DNA of 64,000 nucleotides from JAJDTT01 sp965116695 (GCA_965116695.1 OZ220706.1:1178001-1242000), one strand, 5' to 3'. Shown: positions 7,713 through 17,245, counted from the first letter of the stretch. The notes: a model not told the origin generated them from the sequence alone. Made by a program: numbers and translations.

Positions 7713-10028
7713 ATGCGCCGATTGATTGAAACCGCGGTCTGCCTCCAGCTCGCCTGCATGGTGCCGGCGGGAGGGAGGCTCCTGGCCGCGGAATCCGAGA
7801 CCGCTGTGTTCGAAGGCCGGGTCGTGGATCCTCACGGCTATCCCATTCCGGGCGCCGAAGTGAAGGCTCTCCGATCCGGCAGACCGTTAGAGACCCGCTT
7901 CACCGATAATCGGGGCGAATTTCGCGTCCGTCTGAAGCCCGGACGTTACTCTTTCCGGGTCCAAGTGCCTGGCTTCCAGACCTATGAACAAGCGTGGGTC
8001 CTGGGAGATCCGCCTCAGGAATTGCTGTTGCGGCTGGAGGTGGACACGACCGCCCAACATTTGGAAGTGCGGGCGAGCGCGCCCCGGATGCAGCATGAAC
8101 TGGCCTTGGGGAGCGGAAAGATCGACCGGCAGGAGAGCCGGGACCTGGCTGAACTCTTCCGGGGCGAGGCGGGAACCGCCGCAGTCCGGCGAGGACCCAT
8201 CAACCTGGAACCGAACGTTCGGGGCCTGCAGGAAAACCAGATCGGAACCTTCGTGGACCGGACCCGGACTTTTGCCGCCGGTCCCGCCCGCATGGACTCG
8301 GACATGAGCCACGTCAGCCCCCACGCGGTCCGGTCCATTCGCGTGGTCAAGGGCCCCTACGCCCTGGGATGGGGTGCCGGGGTGCTGAGCGGTATCCAGG
8401 TGCAGACCTTCCGGCCGCCCTTCCAGACCGGCGGCAGCCGTTTTCATGGACGGTTCGGATACCGCTACGGACAGAACGCCGTCAACCAGGACGGCCACGG
8501 CCTGTTCTGGGGCGGGAACGAATGGTTCCGGCTCCATCTGCTCTACAACCGGCGGCAGGGCAGCGACTACCGGGCGGGGGACGGAAGCCGGGTCCCTGGC
8601 GACTACACGTCGGACGACGTGCATTGGAGCCTGGGGTTCAAGCTGTTGCCGGAGCTGGTGCTGGATTACGCAGGCGGCTATCAGGAACAGAATGACATCG
8701 ACTATCCCGGACGAATCCTGGACGCCAGCTATTTCTACACCCGTTCCAACGCCGTGGGGTTGACGTGGAATCCGGCCCGGGGAGTCCTCTCCGAGATTCG
8801 CGGCCAGATCTACCTGAACTTGAAAGACCACCTGATGAACAACGAGGAGAAGCCGACGGCACGGCCCATGGCCGGACGGAAGCCTCCGTTCGGCCTGCTG
8901 GTGGACCTGCCCACGGAGTCGAATACCATCGGCGGGGATTTCTCAGGCCTGATCGAGCAAGGTCTCTGGGACTGGAGGTTCGGCCTGGACTTCTACAACT
9001 CAAGCCAGGCGGCCAACCGGTCAATATTCCGGCGCACTCCCATGGTCCTCCTGTTCCGGGATGTGGTCTGGCCCGATGCCGAACTGAGCGACCAGGGATT
9101 CTACGTGCAGATGGTCCGCGAAGGGGAGCGCACCGAACTGGCGGGGACGGTCCGGCTCGACCGGGTCCAGGCCACGGCCGGCGCCGTTTCCGGCTTCTTC
9201 GCCGCCAACACGCAAGGCGGGCTCGACCAGGGAGAGACGCACCTGAGCGCCGCCCTGAACGGAAGATGGTCGATGGGCCGGGGCGTGTCCCTCACCGCCG
9301 GAGCAGGACGCGCCGTGCGAACCGCCACGGTTCTGGAGCGCTATTCCGACCGATTCCCGGCCACCAAGTTCCAGATCGCCGCCGAATTCATGGGCGATCC
9401 GGCCCTGAACCCGGAAGAGAGCCTGGAATTCAATCTGGGCGGCAGCCTGGTTCGGGAGACGACCCGCCTGGACCTGGACCTCTATCACCGCGTGATCGAC
9501 CACTACATCACCGTGCAGGCGGATCCCTCCCTGCAAAAACGGCTGCCTTTGAGCCCGCCCGTCGTGTTTCGCTACATCAACGGTTCACAAGCCCGCTTCC
9601 GCGGAGCCGAATTGACGCTGGAACAGGAGCTGGCCCCCGTCTTCCGGCTCCGGGGATTTCTCTCCTATGTCTGGGGAGTGGACGAACTGTTCGGCGAACC
9701 GATCCTGGGGCTGCCCCCATTGCAGGGACACGCGGCACTGGAACTGAGTTCGCCGGACCGGCGTTACTGGGTGGACCTGTCCCTGACACTTGTGGGCAGC
9801 CAGAACCGGGTGGCTTCCAGGCGGTTCGAGCAGCCGACCGGCGGCTACGCAGTCGCCGATCTGAGAGGACGAGCGTCTCTCAACTCGGGATGGACGCTGA
9901 AGGCCGGGGTCGAAAACCTGGGTGACCGGCTCTACAGCAATCACCTGAACTCGCCCGATCCCTTCACCCGCAGCCGGATCCCCGAGATGGGCCGGAATTT
10001 CTACGCGGGACTGGAATACGAGTTCTGA
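7713..10028 (+). CDS. TonB-dependent receptor with N-terminal CarboxypepD-reg domain
   Basis: A 771-residue outer-membrane receptor. A signal peptide (1-26) is followed by a carboxypeptidase-regulatory-like Ig domain at about 32-115 (FEGRVVDPHGYPIPGAEV). The plug is at about 140-240 (NVRGLQENQIGTFVDRTRTF, then DMSHVSPHAVRSIRVVKGPY), and a 22-strand-sized barrel ends in aromatic YEF. The plug wording (RMDSDMSHV...VKGPYALGWGAG) is like that of receptors assigned to metal or siderophore uptake, but the ligand is unknown. ATG 7713 is chosen because AGGAGG lies at 7702-7707, five bases before it; an upstream in-frame GTG at 7611 has no such site. A TonB-ExbBD partner is not encoded nearby. Confidence 0.88.
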   Translation: MRRLIETAVCLQLACMVPAGGRLLAAESETAVFEGRVVDPHGYPIPGAEVKALRSGRPLETRFTDNRGEFRVRLKPGRYSFRVQVPGFQTYEQAWVLGDPPQELLLRLEVDTTAQHLEVRASAPRMQHELALGSGKIDRQESRDLAELFRGEAGTAAVRRGPINLEPNVRGLQENQIGTFVDRTRTFAAGPARMDSDMSHVSPHAVRSIRVVKGPYALGWGAGVLSGIQVQTFRPPFQTGGSRFHGRFGYRYGQNAVNQDGHGLFWGGNEWFRLHLLYNRRQGSDYRAGDGSRVPGDYTSDDVHWSLGFKLLPELVLDYAGGYQEQNDIDYPGRILDASYFYTRSNAVGLTWNPARGVLSEIRGQIYLNLKDHLMNNEEKPTARPMAGRKPPFGLLVDLPTESNTIGGDFSGLIEQGLWDWRFGLDFYNSSQAANRSIFRRTPMVLLFRDVVWPDAELSDQGFYVQMVREGERTELAGTVRLDRVQATAGAVSGFFAANTQGGLDQGETHLSAALNGRWSMGRGVSLTAGAGRAVRTATVLERYSDRFPATKFQIAAEFMGDPALNPEESLEFNLGGSLVRETTRLDLDLYHRVIDHYITVQADPSLQKRLPLSPPVVFRYINGSQARFRGAELTLEQELAPVFRLRGFLSYVWGVDELFGEPILGLPPLQGHAALELSSPDRRYWVDLSLTLVGSQNRVASRRFEQPTGGYAVADLRGRASLNSGWTLKAGVENLGDRLYSNHLNSPDPFTRSRIPEMGRNFYAGLEYEF

Positions 10029-10030
10029 GG

Positions 10031-10176
10031 GGAGCGGCGACGAGGAGCGGCGTCGTCCCCGGCGACGAGGAGCGGCGTCGTCCCCGGCGCCGATTTGGAT
10101 CGGCGTCTTTCAGGCGCCGACTGGAGCGGCGTCCTTTCCAGGCGCCGACTGGAGCGGCGTCCTTTCCAGGCGCCGA
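10031..10176. repeat. Family A palindromic repeat array (5-6 units)
   Basis: Tandem GC-rich units of 25-28 bp, each able to fold on itself. They begin GGAGCGGCG and end in GGCGACGA or GGCGCCGA, with a short pyrimidine-rich loop (TCGTCCCC, TCTTTCA, TCCTTTCCA). The last two 28-bp units (10121-10148 and 10149-10176) are identical. The array starts two bases after the TonB receptor stop codon and lies between convergent genes. The units have no unique spacers, so this is not CRISPR. The 37.7-37.9 kb array carries the same unit in the opposite orientation. Confidence 0.85.
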
Positions 10177-10180
10177 AAGG

Positions 10181-10274
10181 GGGGGTAGGGGGGACGGCAG
10201 TCCCCCCTCTACACTCTTGCTCGGGTCCGGGGACTTGACGTCTCCCTCCGCACTGGGGGACTAACAGTCCCCTC
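10181..10274. repeat. Family B G/C hairpins
   Basis: Following the family A array are a hairpin with an 8-bp stem, GGGGGGAC at 10188-10195 with GTCCCCCC at 10200-10207 (loop GGCA), and another, GGGGACT at 10256-10262 with AGTCCCC at 10266-10272 (loop AAC). They lie directly beyond the purA stop codon and could serve as a transcription end for the convergent genes, but no U-tract follows. Confidence 0.65.
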
Positions 10275-11591
10275 CTACCCGACCTGGCGCGGCTTGAGAA
10301 GCCGCTGAAGCCGGGGGCTCTCCTCAAGAATGATGGTCTCGGACCGGTTCGGACCGGTGGAGATGATGGAGATGTCCGCGCCGGTGAGTTCGCCGAGCCG
10401 ATGCAGGTAGGACTTGGCCATCTCCGGAAGGTTTTCGAAATTCTGAATGTCCGAGGTGTCCTGCTGCCATCCCGGATGCGTCTCGTAAATGGGACTGACG
10501 TCCTCGAGAGCTCCCACGTCGGTGGGAAAACTGGTCATCCGGCTCCCCCGGTAGCGGTAGCCGGTGCAGATCCGAAGCTCCTTCAAGTGGTCCAGAACGT
10601 CCAGTTTGGTGACCACCAGCGTGTCCACGTGGTTGATCAGATTACTGTACCGGGCCACGACGGCATCGAACCATCCGCAACGCCGGGGCCGGCCCGTGGT
10701 GGCGCCGTACTCGACGCCCCGCTCCCGGATCTCCTCCCCTTCCTCACCATCCAACTCGGTGGGAAACGGGCCGCCCCCCACCCGGGTCGTATAGGCCTTG
10801 GTGATTCCCATCACTCCGTCGATGGCGCCCGGCCCCACGCCGCTGCCGGTGCATGCTCCACCGGCCGTGGCGTTCGAAGAGGTGACGAAGGGGTAGGTGC
10901 CGTGATCCACGTCCAGCAGCGTTCCCTGGGCGCCCTCGAAGAGGATGTTCTTCCCCCGCCGGATCTCCCGATTCAGATACTCCGCCGTGTCGGTGACGTA
11001 CGAGGCAATCCGTTCGCCGATGCCCAGATAGGTCTCCTCGATCTGGCCGGTGTCCACCCCGCCGCAGCCGTAGACGCGGTCCAGAATGCGGTTCTTCAAA
11101 TCCGCATAGTTCCGCAGCTTCGAGCGGAAGAGCCGGGGCGACAACAAGTCGCCGACCCGGATACCCCTCCGGGCCATCTTGTCTTCATAGCAGGGTCCGA
11201 TGCCCCGGCTGGTGGTCCCGATCTTCGCCTTGCCCAACCGCTTTTCCTCGGCGCCCTCCAGCAGGCGGTGGTAGGGCATGATCAGGTGCGCCCGGTTGCT
11301 GACGTGAAGGCGCCCCTGCAAGGAAAACTCCCCCAGGGCCAGCAGTTCCTCTTCCAGAGCCACCGGGTCCACCACGACCCCGTTCCCGATGACGCAGACC
11401 TTGTCGGCGTGGAGAATGCCGGACGGAATCAGGTGGAGAACATACTTGGCGCCCGCCACGGAAACGGTGTGGCCGGCGTTGTGGCCACCCTGGTAACGGG
11501 CGACGACGTCGAAATGACGTGTGGTCAGATCGACGATTTTTCCTTTGCCTTCGTCGCCCCATTGGGTGCCGACGATCACGACGTTAGCCAT
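10275..11591 (-). CDS. purA: Adenylosuccinate synthetase
   Basis: 438 residues, normal family length. It condenses IMP with aspartate using GTP, the first committed step of AMP synthesis in the cytoplasm. The N-terminal GTP-binding loop is GTQWGDEGKGK (8-18), followed by the IMP-site motif YQGGHNAGHTV, the signature IGTTSRGIGPCYEDK, then FEGAQGTLLDVDHGTYPFVT and the C-terminal GYRYRG region. ATG 11591 is supported by the conserved start VVIVGTQWGDE. It stands alone on the minus strand; the minus-strand trxA lies 139 bp upstream. Confidence 0.98.
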   Translation of the reverse strand: MANVVIVGTQWGDEGKGKIVDLTTRHFDVVARYQGGHNAGHTVSVAGAKYVLHLIPSGILHADKVCVIGNGVVVDPVALEEELLALGEFSLQGRLHVSNRAHLIMPYHRLLEGAEEKRLGKAKIGTTSRGIGPCYEDKMARRGIRVGDLLSPRLFRSKLRNYADLKNRILDRVYGCGGVDTGQIEETYLGIGERIASYVTDTAEYLNREIRRGKNILFEGAQGTLLDVDHGTYPFVTSSNATAGGACTGSGVGPGAIDGVMGITKAYTTRVGGGPFPTELDGEEGEEIRERGVEYGATTGRPRRCGWFDAVVARYSNLINHVDTLVVTKLDVLDHLKELRICTGYRYRGSRMTSFPTDVGALEDVSPIYETHPGWQQDTSDIQNFENLPEMAKSYLHRLGELTGADISIISTGPNRSETIILEESPRLQRLLKPRQVG

Positions 11592-11730
11592 AGTACAGGC
11601 GAAAAACGGAAAGCCGGTTCAAGGACCTGACCGGATCGGCGGGCATACCGGCCGCATGCCGAACTGCAGTCGCCTTCTATTGGAAAGTGCCTCGACCGGG
11701 TCCGTCATCCATCTCCGAAAAAGGGGACGG

Positions 11731-12057
11731 CTAGAGCTGGTTCTCAATCAACCGGGCGATGTTTTCCCGGGACGTGGCGCCGACGACCTGGTCCCTGAGT
11801 TCCCCGTTCTTGAAGAGCAGCAGCGTCGGGATGCCCCGGATCCCATATTTGGCCGAGGTCTCACGGTTGTCGTCAACGTTGAGTTTGACCACCTTGGCCC
11901 GACCGGCAAAGTCCTGGGCAATCTGGTCGATGGTGGGAGAGAGCATCCGGCAGGGGGCGCACCAAGCCGCCCAGAAATCCACCAGCACCGGATCGCTCGA
12001 CTGTAAAACGTCCGACTCGAAACTCTGATCTGTAACGTCCTGAACCTTGTCGCTCAT
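11731..12057 (-). CDS. trxA: Thioredoxin
   Basis: 108 residues with the full thioredoxin fold. The active site is WCAPC (Cys33, Cys36), followed by the KLNVDDN strand and the cis-Pro segment GIRGIPTLLLF. It is a cytoplasmic disulfide reductase that accepts electrons from thioredoxin reductase. An AGGAGG site lies about five bases before the ATG on the coding strand, a strong ribosome binding site compared with many neighbours. The 183-bp interval to the divergent rsmA must contain both promoters; a 10-bp palindrome ATGTTAACAT lies at about 12185-12194, with no assigned role. Confidence 0.97.
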   Translation of the reverse strand: MSDKVQDVTDQSFESDVLQSSDPVLVDFWAAWCAPCRMLSPTIDQIAQDFAGRAKVVKLNVDDNRETSAKYGIRGIPTLLLFKNGELRDQVVGATSRENIARLIENQL

Positions 12058-12240
12058 CCTGTCCTCCTGAAATCTCCACCAAGCAGGCGCCCAACGCCGC
12101 AGCCGGCCCCGCTTGACCTTCAGAAACCCTTATTGACTGCCTCTGATTGCGGTGGCGCAGAAACCCGAGCGCTCACCGCGGCACATGTTAACATAGGATC
12201 CCGCGTTGAAAGTCGCCGCGGACGGCCCGCGGTCCCACGT

Positions 12241-13041
12241 ATGACTCCGAACTTCCCCCGGGCCAAGCGTTCCCTGGGGCAACACTTCCTCCACGACGCC
12301 GGCTACTGCCGCCGGATGGTCCGGCTGGCGGCGCCGGCCGGCCGGGACACCGTCATCGAAATCGGCCCGGGAACCGGACAGCTCACCCGGCTCATCCTGG
12401 AACGGGCGCGCAAAGTGGTCGCCATCGAGTTCGACCGGGACCTGGTGGACCATCTCAAGCGCAGTCTCAGGCCCGAGTCCCTGTCGCGGCTGGTCCTGAT
12501 CCAGGCGGACGTCCTGGATCTCGATTGGGCCGCGGCCTTTCCCGAAGCTCCCGTCAAGCTGGTGGCCAACCTTCCCTACAATATCGCCACCGCCATACTC
12601 ACAAAGATGATTCCTTTCGGCCATCGGTTTCACAGCTTCACTTTCATGGTCCAGAAGGAGGTCGCCGAGCGCATTCTGGCCCGCCCGGGCTCCAAGAGCT
12701 ACGGCTATCTCACGCTGGTGCTCCAATACCGCTTTTCCCGGATTCGCGGCTTCGACGTTCCGGCCGGCGCGTTTGCCCCGCCACCCGGGGTCCGCTCCCA
12801 CGCCATGCAGTTGATCCCGCGCCCGCGGCCGGCCCGCCTGCCCTGCTACGACCGATTCCTGCAGCTGATCCGGACCGGATTCCGGCAGCGCAGAAAGACG
12901 CTCAGGAACAATCTCCGGAGCGCGTTCGGACCCTGGAAGGGGCGCCTGCAACCGGCCTTCGAAAGCGCCGGAATCGAGCCCCGTCAGAGGGCGGAGGAGG
13001 TGTCTTTGGAACAGTTTGTGTGTCTGGCACGCATGCTATAG
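12241..13041 (+). CDS. rsmA: 16S rRNA dimethyladenosine transferase
   Basis: 266 residues. It dimethylates A1518 and A1519 of 16S rRNA (E. coli numbering) from S-adenosylmethionine during small-subunit maturation. The start KRSLGQHFLHD is diagnostic. The SAM site VIEIGPGTGQLT is at 38-49 and the catalytic NLPYNI motif at 110-115. The C-terminal helical domain includes FRQRRKTLRNNL. ATG 12241 is chosen because homology starts immediately after it. The RNase J gene begins 11 bp downstream, so the two RNA-processing genes probably share a transcript. Confidence 0.97.
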   Translation: MTPNFPRAKRSLGQHFLHDAGYCRRMVRLAAPAGRDTVIEIGPGTGQLTRLILERARKVVAIEFDRDLVDHLKRSLRPESLSRLVLIQADVLDLDWAAAFPEAPVKLVANLPYNIATAILTKMIPFGHRFHSFTFMVQKEVAERILARPGSKSYGYLTLVLQYRFSRIRGFDVPAGAFAPPPGVRSHAMQLIPRPRPARLPCYDRFLQLIRTGFRQRRKTLRNNLRSAFGPWKGRLQPAFESAGIEPRQRAEEVSLEQFVCLARML

Positions 13042-13052
13042 TTGGCCGCCAG

Positions 13053-14720
13053 ATGAGCGGACGTTTGGAAATCATCCCCCTGGGAGGCCTGGGCGAATTC
13101 GGGATGAACTGTACCGCCCTCCGGGCCGGCGACGACCTGATTCTGGTCGATGCCGGGATGATGCTACCGGGCCGTCGCCCGGTGACCAGCCTGGGCGTGG
13201 ACCTGATGGTGCCCGACATCAGCTTTCTGCTGGAAAACCGGCGCCAGTTGCGGGGCATCGTGTTGACCCACGGCCACGAGGACCACGCCGGGGGCGTCTC
13301 CTACATCATCGACCAGCTTCAGGTCCCGGTCTATGCCAGCCGGCTGACCTTGGGCCTGGTCTCATCGCGGCTGCGTGAACGGGGACTGCACAAAGAGGCG
13401 GACCTTCGATCGCTGGAAGCCGATCGTCCTGTGGACCTGGGGGTGTTCCAGGTGGAACCCCTCCGGGTCACCCACTCGTTTCCCGAAAGCTTCTGTTTCG
13501 CGATTCGCACTCCCGCGGGCCGGATTGTCTGGACCGGGGACTTCAAGTTCGACCAGACCCCCATCGACGGCCACAGGAGCAACCTGGCGCGACTCGCCGA
13601 ACTGGGGCAAGAGGGTGTCCTGGCACTCTTTTCGGACAGCACCAACGCGGATGTCCCGGGTCTTTCCCCTTCCGAGTCGTCCGTCCGGGAGCCCCTGGAA
13701 AACCTGTTTCGCCAGGCCGGCGGCAAGATCATCCTGGCCGCCTTCGCCAGCAGCATGCACCGGATCCAAATCGTCCTGGACCTGGCCCGCGAGGTGGGGC
13801 GCAGGGTGGTTCCCATGGGAAGGAGCATGGTCTCCAACATCCGCTTGGCGTCGCGGCTCGGATATCTGAGGACCGATTCCGACGTCCTGAGATCGCGGGA
13901 CGATCTGGCACGGATTCCGCCGGATCGCCTCATCGTCCTGGCCAGCGGCAGTCAGGGAGAGTTCATGTCGGCCATGAGCCGGTTGGCCGTGGACCAGGTC
14001 CCCCAAGTTCGAATCGAGCCCGGGGATCTCATCCTCCTCTCGTCCCGCATCATCCCCGGAAACGAGAAGGCCATCGGCCAGATGATCAGCCAGTTCTACC
14101 GCAGAGGGGCCCGGGTGCTGGACTCCCGCCATGAGCCGATCCACGCTTCCGGGCACGGTTACCGGGAAGACCTCAAGCTCATGATCGACCTGACGCGGCC
14201 CCGGTACTTCGTTCCCATCCATGGCGAATTCCGTCAGTTGGCGGCCCACGCCAGTCTGGCCCGGCGCCAGGGGATTCCCCCGGACCGGGTCCATCTCCTG
14301 GAATCCGGAGAAATCCTGGGCTTGAGTCCCGACAAGGCCGAGATCCTGGGCCAGGTCCCGGCAGGACGCCGCTTTATCGATGAGGGCATCCGGCGGCAGG
14401 TGGATCGCGACCTGCTCAGAGACCGCCGTTTCCTGGCCACCGACGGAGTCCTGGTGGTGGGGCTTCGCCTGGACCGAATGAGTTGGGAACTTATCGGGGA
14501 GCCGGAGCTGATTTCCCGTGGTTTCGTTCAACCTGAGGATTCCCGGGAATTGATGCGGGAAACCCGGGCCCGGATCCACCGTCTGGTGTCCGAAACCGGC
14601 GCCAACGCGAAACGGGACGAAGGACTTCTGGAAGAGGTGCTGCAGACCGGCTTGAAGCGTTTCCTGCGTAAACGCACGAGAAAGAGGCCCTTGATCGTAC
14701 CGATGATGCTGGCCCTGTAG
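13053..14720 (+). CDS. rnj: Ribonuclease J
   Basis: 555 residues. A metallo-beta-lactamase/beta-CASP nuclease that cleaves RNA endonucleolytically and 5'-to-3' exonucleolytically. The zinc motif HGHEDHAGG starts at about residue 73. It is followed by the VTHSFPESFCF and WTGDFKFD segments, the beta-CASP insert with FASSMHRIQI and ASGSQGE, and the motif IHASGHGYREDLKLM. The C-terminal domain extends to the end. ATG 13053 gives the conserved start LEIIPLGGLGEFGMN. It follows rsmA by 11 bp. TATAGT at 13037-13042 could be a -10 element, though no good -35 was seen. Confidence 0.96.
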   Translation: MSGRLEIIPLGGLGEFGMNCTALRAGDDLILVDAGMMLPGRRPVTSLGVDLMVPDISFLLENRRQLRGIVLTHGHEDHAGGVSYIIDQLQVPVYASRLTLGLVSSRLRERGLHKEADLRSLEADRPVDLGVFQVEPLRVTHSFPESFCFAIRTPAGRIVWTGDFKFDQTPIDGHRSNLARLAELGQEGVLALFSDSTNADVPGLSPSESSVREPLENLFRQAGGKIILAAFASSMHRIQIVLDLAREVGRRVVPMGRSMVSNIRLASRLGYLRTDSDVLRSRDDLARIPPDRLIVLASGSQGEFMSAMSRLAVDQVPQVRIEPGDLILLSSRIIPGNEKAIGQMISQFYRRGARVLDSRHEPIHASGHGYREDLKLMIDLTRPRYFVPIHGEFRQLAAHASLARRQGIPPDRVHLLESGEILGLSPDKAEILGQVPAGRRFIDEGIRRQVDRDLLRDRRFLATDGVLVVGLRLDRMSWELIGEPELISRGFVQPEDSRELMRETRARIHRLVSETGANAKRDEGLLEEVLQTGLKRFLRKRTRKRPLIVPMMLAL

Positions 14721-14752
14721 CCAGGACGCATCGATCGTCGGAAGGAGTCGCC

Positions 14753-17089
14753 ATGGGCATCCAGGCCTACCAGCGCGTTTCGGAAATGTTGGGACTCTCC
14801 CTCCTGTTCGGCTCCGCCCTGCTGATCCTGTCCCTCGTGAGCTACGATCCCACCGACGCTTCATTCAGCGTCGCCACTTCCAGCCGGATCTACGCCAATC
14901 TGGCGGGCAGGATCGGCGCCTTGAGCTCGGACGTCCTGTACCAGGTGCTCGGTTGGTCGGCCCTTTGCGTGCCCATTCCGTTTCTGCTCCTGGGATACCG
15001 GTGGCTTCGGAGGCGGCGCCTCGAAGACCCCTTCCTGAAGCTGTTCTGCGCCGTATCCGGCCTGATCGCCTTGAGTGCGGCGTTCTCCATCGTTCCGCTG
15101 CCCGTCCGTCCGGATGTGAACTTTGCGCCCGGCGGGATCCTGGGAGTCATGCTGGCGCAATTCCTCACCTCCTTGTTGAATCCTCCCGGGGCCCTGCTCT
15201 TCCTGGCCGCGGTCCTGATTCTGTCTCTGGTCGCCGGCACCACTTTTTCCGTGAACCGGGCCCTGGGCTGGATCGGCAAACGCAACTGGAACGTCTTTCG
15301 GATCGCCCGGAAGAACTATTCCGACTGGTCTCGAGAACGGCGCCGGAAAAAGGAAGCGGCGACCTGGAGCCAAAAGACGGAATCCCGAGTGGCGCAGCCG
15401 ATTCCGCGGAAGATGACCTGGGACGGAGTCAAGTCCGAAGAGGAGCCGCCTCCCGAGACGATCCCGGAAACCGTTCCACAAACGGTTTCGCAGACCGTCT
15501 CAACGACCATCCCGCAGGACGGTGCGGCCGCTGTGCCGGAGACCGAAGCGGAGCCCGGACCCGGGGCCGAAGCGGTCGCGGTGCCGGTGGCGGCGCCTCC
15601 GGCGGAATCGACTCCGGTCGACCGGGCAAAGCAGACCGCTGCTTCCAACTACACGCTTCCTCCTTTGGAATTCCTGGAAGAGAACCTGATCAAGCGGGAG
15701 GTCGACGAGGCCGACCTCATTCAAAGAGCCCATATCCTGGCAACCAAGTGCGCCGAGTTCGGGGTCTTGGGGCAGGTGTTGCAAATCCATCCCGGACCCG
15801 TTGTCACGACCTTCGAGTTCAAGCCGGACCCGGGCATCAAGTACAGCCGAGTCACCAACCTGTCGGACGATCTCTGTCTGGCTCTGAAGGCCGAGTCGGT
15901 CCGCATCGAACGGATCTCCGGCAAGAACACTGTCGGCATCGAAGTCCCGAACTCGGATCGCCAGATCATCCATTTGAGAGAGATCCTCTCGTCCGGCATC
16001 TTCCACCAGATGGAGTCCCCGCTGGCTCTGGGACTCGGGAAAACGATCCATGGCGCCAACTACGTGGCGGACCTGTCGCGAATGCCGCACCTTCTCATTG
16101 CCGGGGCCACCGGATCGGGGAAGAGCGTGGCCTTGAACTGCATCGTCTGCTCCATCCTCTACAAGGCCGGCCCGGAAGAAGTGCGATTCATCATGATCGA
16201 CCCGAAACGGCTCGAGCTGGGGCTGTACGCGGACATCCCGCACTTGATGGCGCCGATCGTCACGGACCCCAAACAGGCGGCCAACGCCTTGAACTGGGCG
16301 GTCGGAGAGATGGAGCAACGGTACCGGACGCTGGCGCACGCCGGCGTTCGCGACATTGGGGAATACAACAAGCTGGTGACCGAAGATCCGGACCAGTCGG
16401 AGGAGGGTCCCCTTCCCTACGTCGTCGTCATCGTCGACGAGTTGGCCGATCTCATGCTCACCACGGGCAAAGAGGTGGAAACCGCCGTCACTCGACTCGC
16501 CCAGATGGCCAGGGCCATCGGGATCCACCTGATTCTCGCCACCCAGCGCCCGTCGGTGGACGTCATCACCGGCCTGATCAAAGCCAATTTCCCCAGCCGG
16601 ATCTCCTTCCGGGTCTCTTCCAAGATCGACTCCAGGACCATCCTGGACGGCAACGGCGCGGAGCAGTTGCTGGGCATGGGAGACATGCTGGTGCTCTCTC
16701 CCGGGACCTCGCGGCTGATTCGGGCGCACGGGGCCTGGGTGAGCGTGAAGGAAATCAATCGCCTGACCTCCTTCATCAAGGACCAGGGCAATCCCGAATA
16801 CCGCGAGGAGATCCTCGCCGGCGACGAGGAGGAGAACGAACCCGGAGCCCTCGGCGGCGTCTCCCCCGCCGAAGACACCCTGTTCGATGAGGCCGCCCGT
16901 TTGGTGGTGGCGACCGGCAAGGCTTCCACTTCCCTCCTGCAGCGGAGGCTCAGAATCGGATACGGGCGCGCCGCCAGGCTCTTGGACATCATGGAGCACG
17001 AGGGCATCATCGGTCCCCCCGACGGAAGCAAGGCCCGGGACATTCTGGTGGCGCCCGACTACTTCGAAGCAGTGGACAACCGGGATTGA
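14753..17089 (+). CDS. ftsK: DNA translocase FtsK
   Basis: 778 residues. It pumps double-stranded DNA through the division septum and links chromosome resolution to cell division. The N-terminus has four to five membrane spans (about 15-170), then a charged Pro/Thr/Glu-rich linker (about 185-300). The alpha-beta motor has Walker A GATGSGKS at about 451-458 and Walker B VVIVDELADLML. The C-terminal gamma winged-helix domain (about 705-770, LLQRRLRIGYGRAARLLDIM) would read the orienting DNA sequences. An AAGGAG site is at 14742-14747. The linker contains a Thr/Glu/Val-rich stretch (ETIPETVPQTVSQTVSTTI), probably unstructured. Confidence 0.97.
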   Translation: MGIQAYQRVSEMLGLSLLFGSALLILSLVSYDPTDASFSVATSSRIYANLAGRIGALSSDVLYQVLGWSALCVPIPFLLLGYRWLRRRRLEDPFLKLFCAVSGLIALSAAFSIVPLPVRPDVNFAPGGILGVMLAQFLTSLLNPPGALLFLAAVLILSLVAGTTFSVNRALGWIGKRNWNVFRIARKNYSDWSRERRRKKEAATWSQKTESRVAQPIPRKMTWDGVKSEEEPPPETIPETVPQTVSQTVSTTIPQDGAAAVPETEAEPGPGAEAVAVPVAAPPAESTPVDRAKQTAASNYTLPPLEFLEENLIKREVDEADLIQRAHILATKCAEFGVLGQVLQIHPGPVVTTFEFKPDPGIKYSRVTNLSDDLCLALKAESVRIERISGKNTVGIEVPNSDRQIIHLREILSSGIFHQMESPLALGLGKTIHGANYVADLSRMPHLLIAGATGSGKSVALNCIVCSILYKAGPEEVRFIMIDPKRLELGLYADIPHLMAPIVTDPKQAANALNWAVGEMEQRYRTLAHAGVRDIGEYNKLVTEDPDQSEEGPLPYVVVIVDELADLMLTTGKEVETAVTRLAQMARAIGIHLILATQRPSVDVITGLIKANFPSRISFRVSSKIDSRTILDGNGAEQLLGMGDMLVLSPGTSRLIRAHGAWVSVKEINRLTSFIKDQGNPEYREEILAGDEEENEPGALGGVSPAEDTLFDEAARLVVATGKASTSLLQRRLRIGYGRAARLLDIMEHEGIIGPPDGSKARDILVAPDYFEAVDNRD

Positions 17090-17194
17090 CGGTCCGGACT
17101 TGACCCGGTTCCCTCGCCCTAAAGAAATAAGGAGGAACGATTTCCAATCGCCCGGCTTCTCCTCGATTGCCGGTGTCCATTTCCCGAGTTTCCA

Positions 17195-17224
17195 GGGAGC
17201 GGCGGTTGGAAAACCGCCGCTCCC
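17195..17224. repeat. Family A single hairpin
   Basis: A perfect 13-bp stem: GGGAGCGGCGGTT at 17195-17207 pairs with AACCGCCGCTCCC at 17212-17224 across a GGAA loop. It lies between ftsK and the first VWFA gene and may end the ftsK transcript, although only a C/T-rich tract follows at some distance. Sequence and symmetry match the units near 10.0, 35.3, 37.8 and 60.8 kb. Confidence 0.75.
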
Positions 17225-17245
17225 GCCGGCCTCCCCGCGGTCCCT

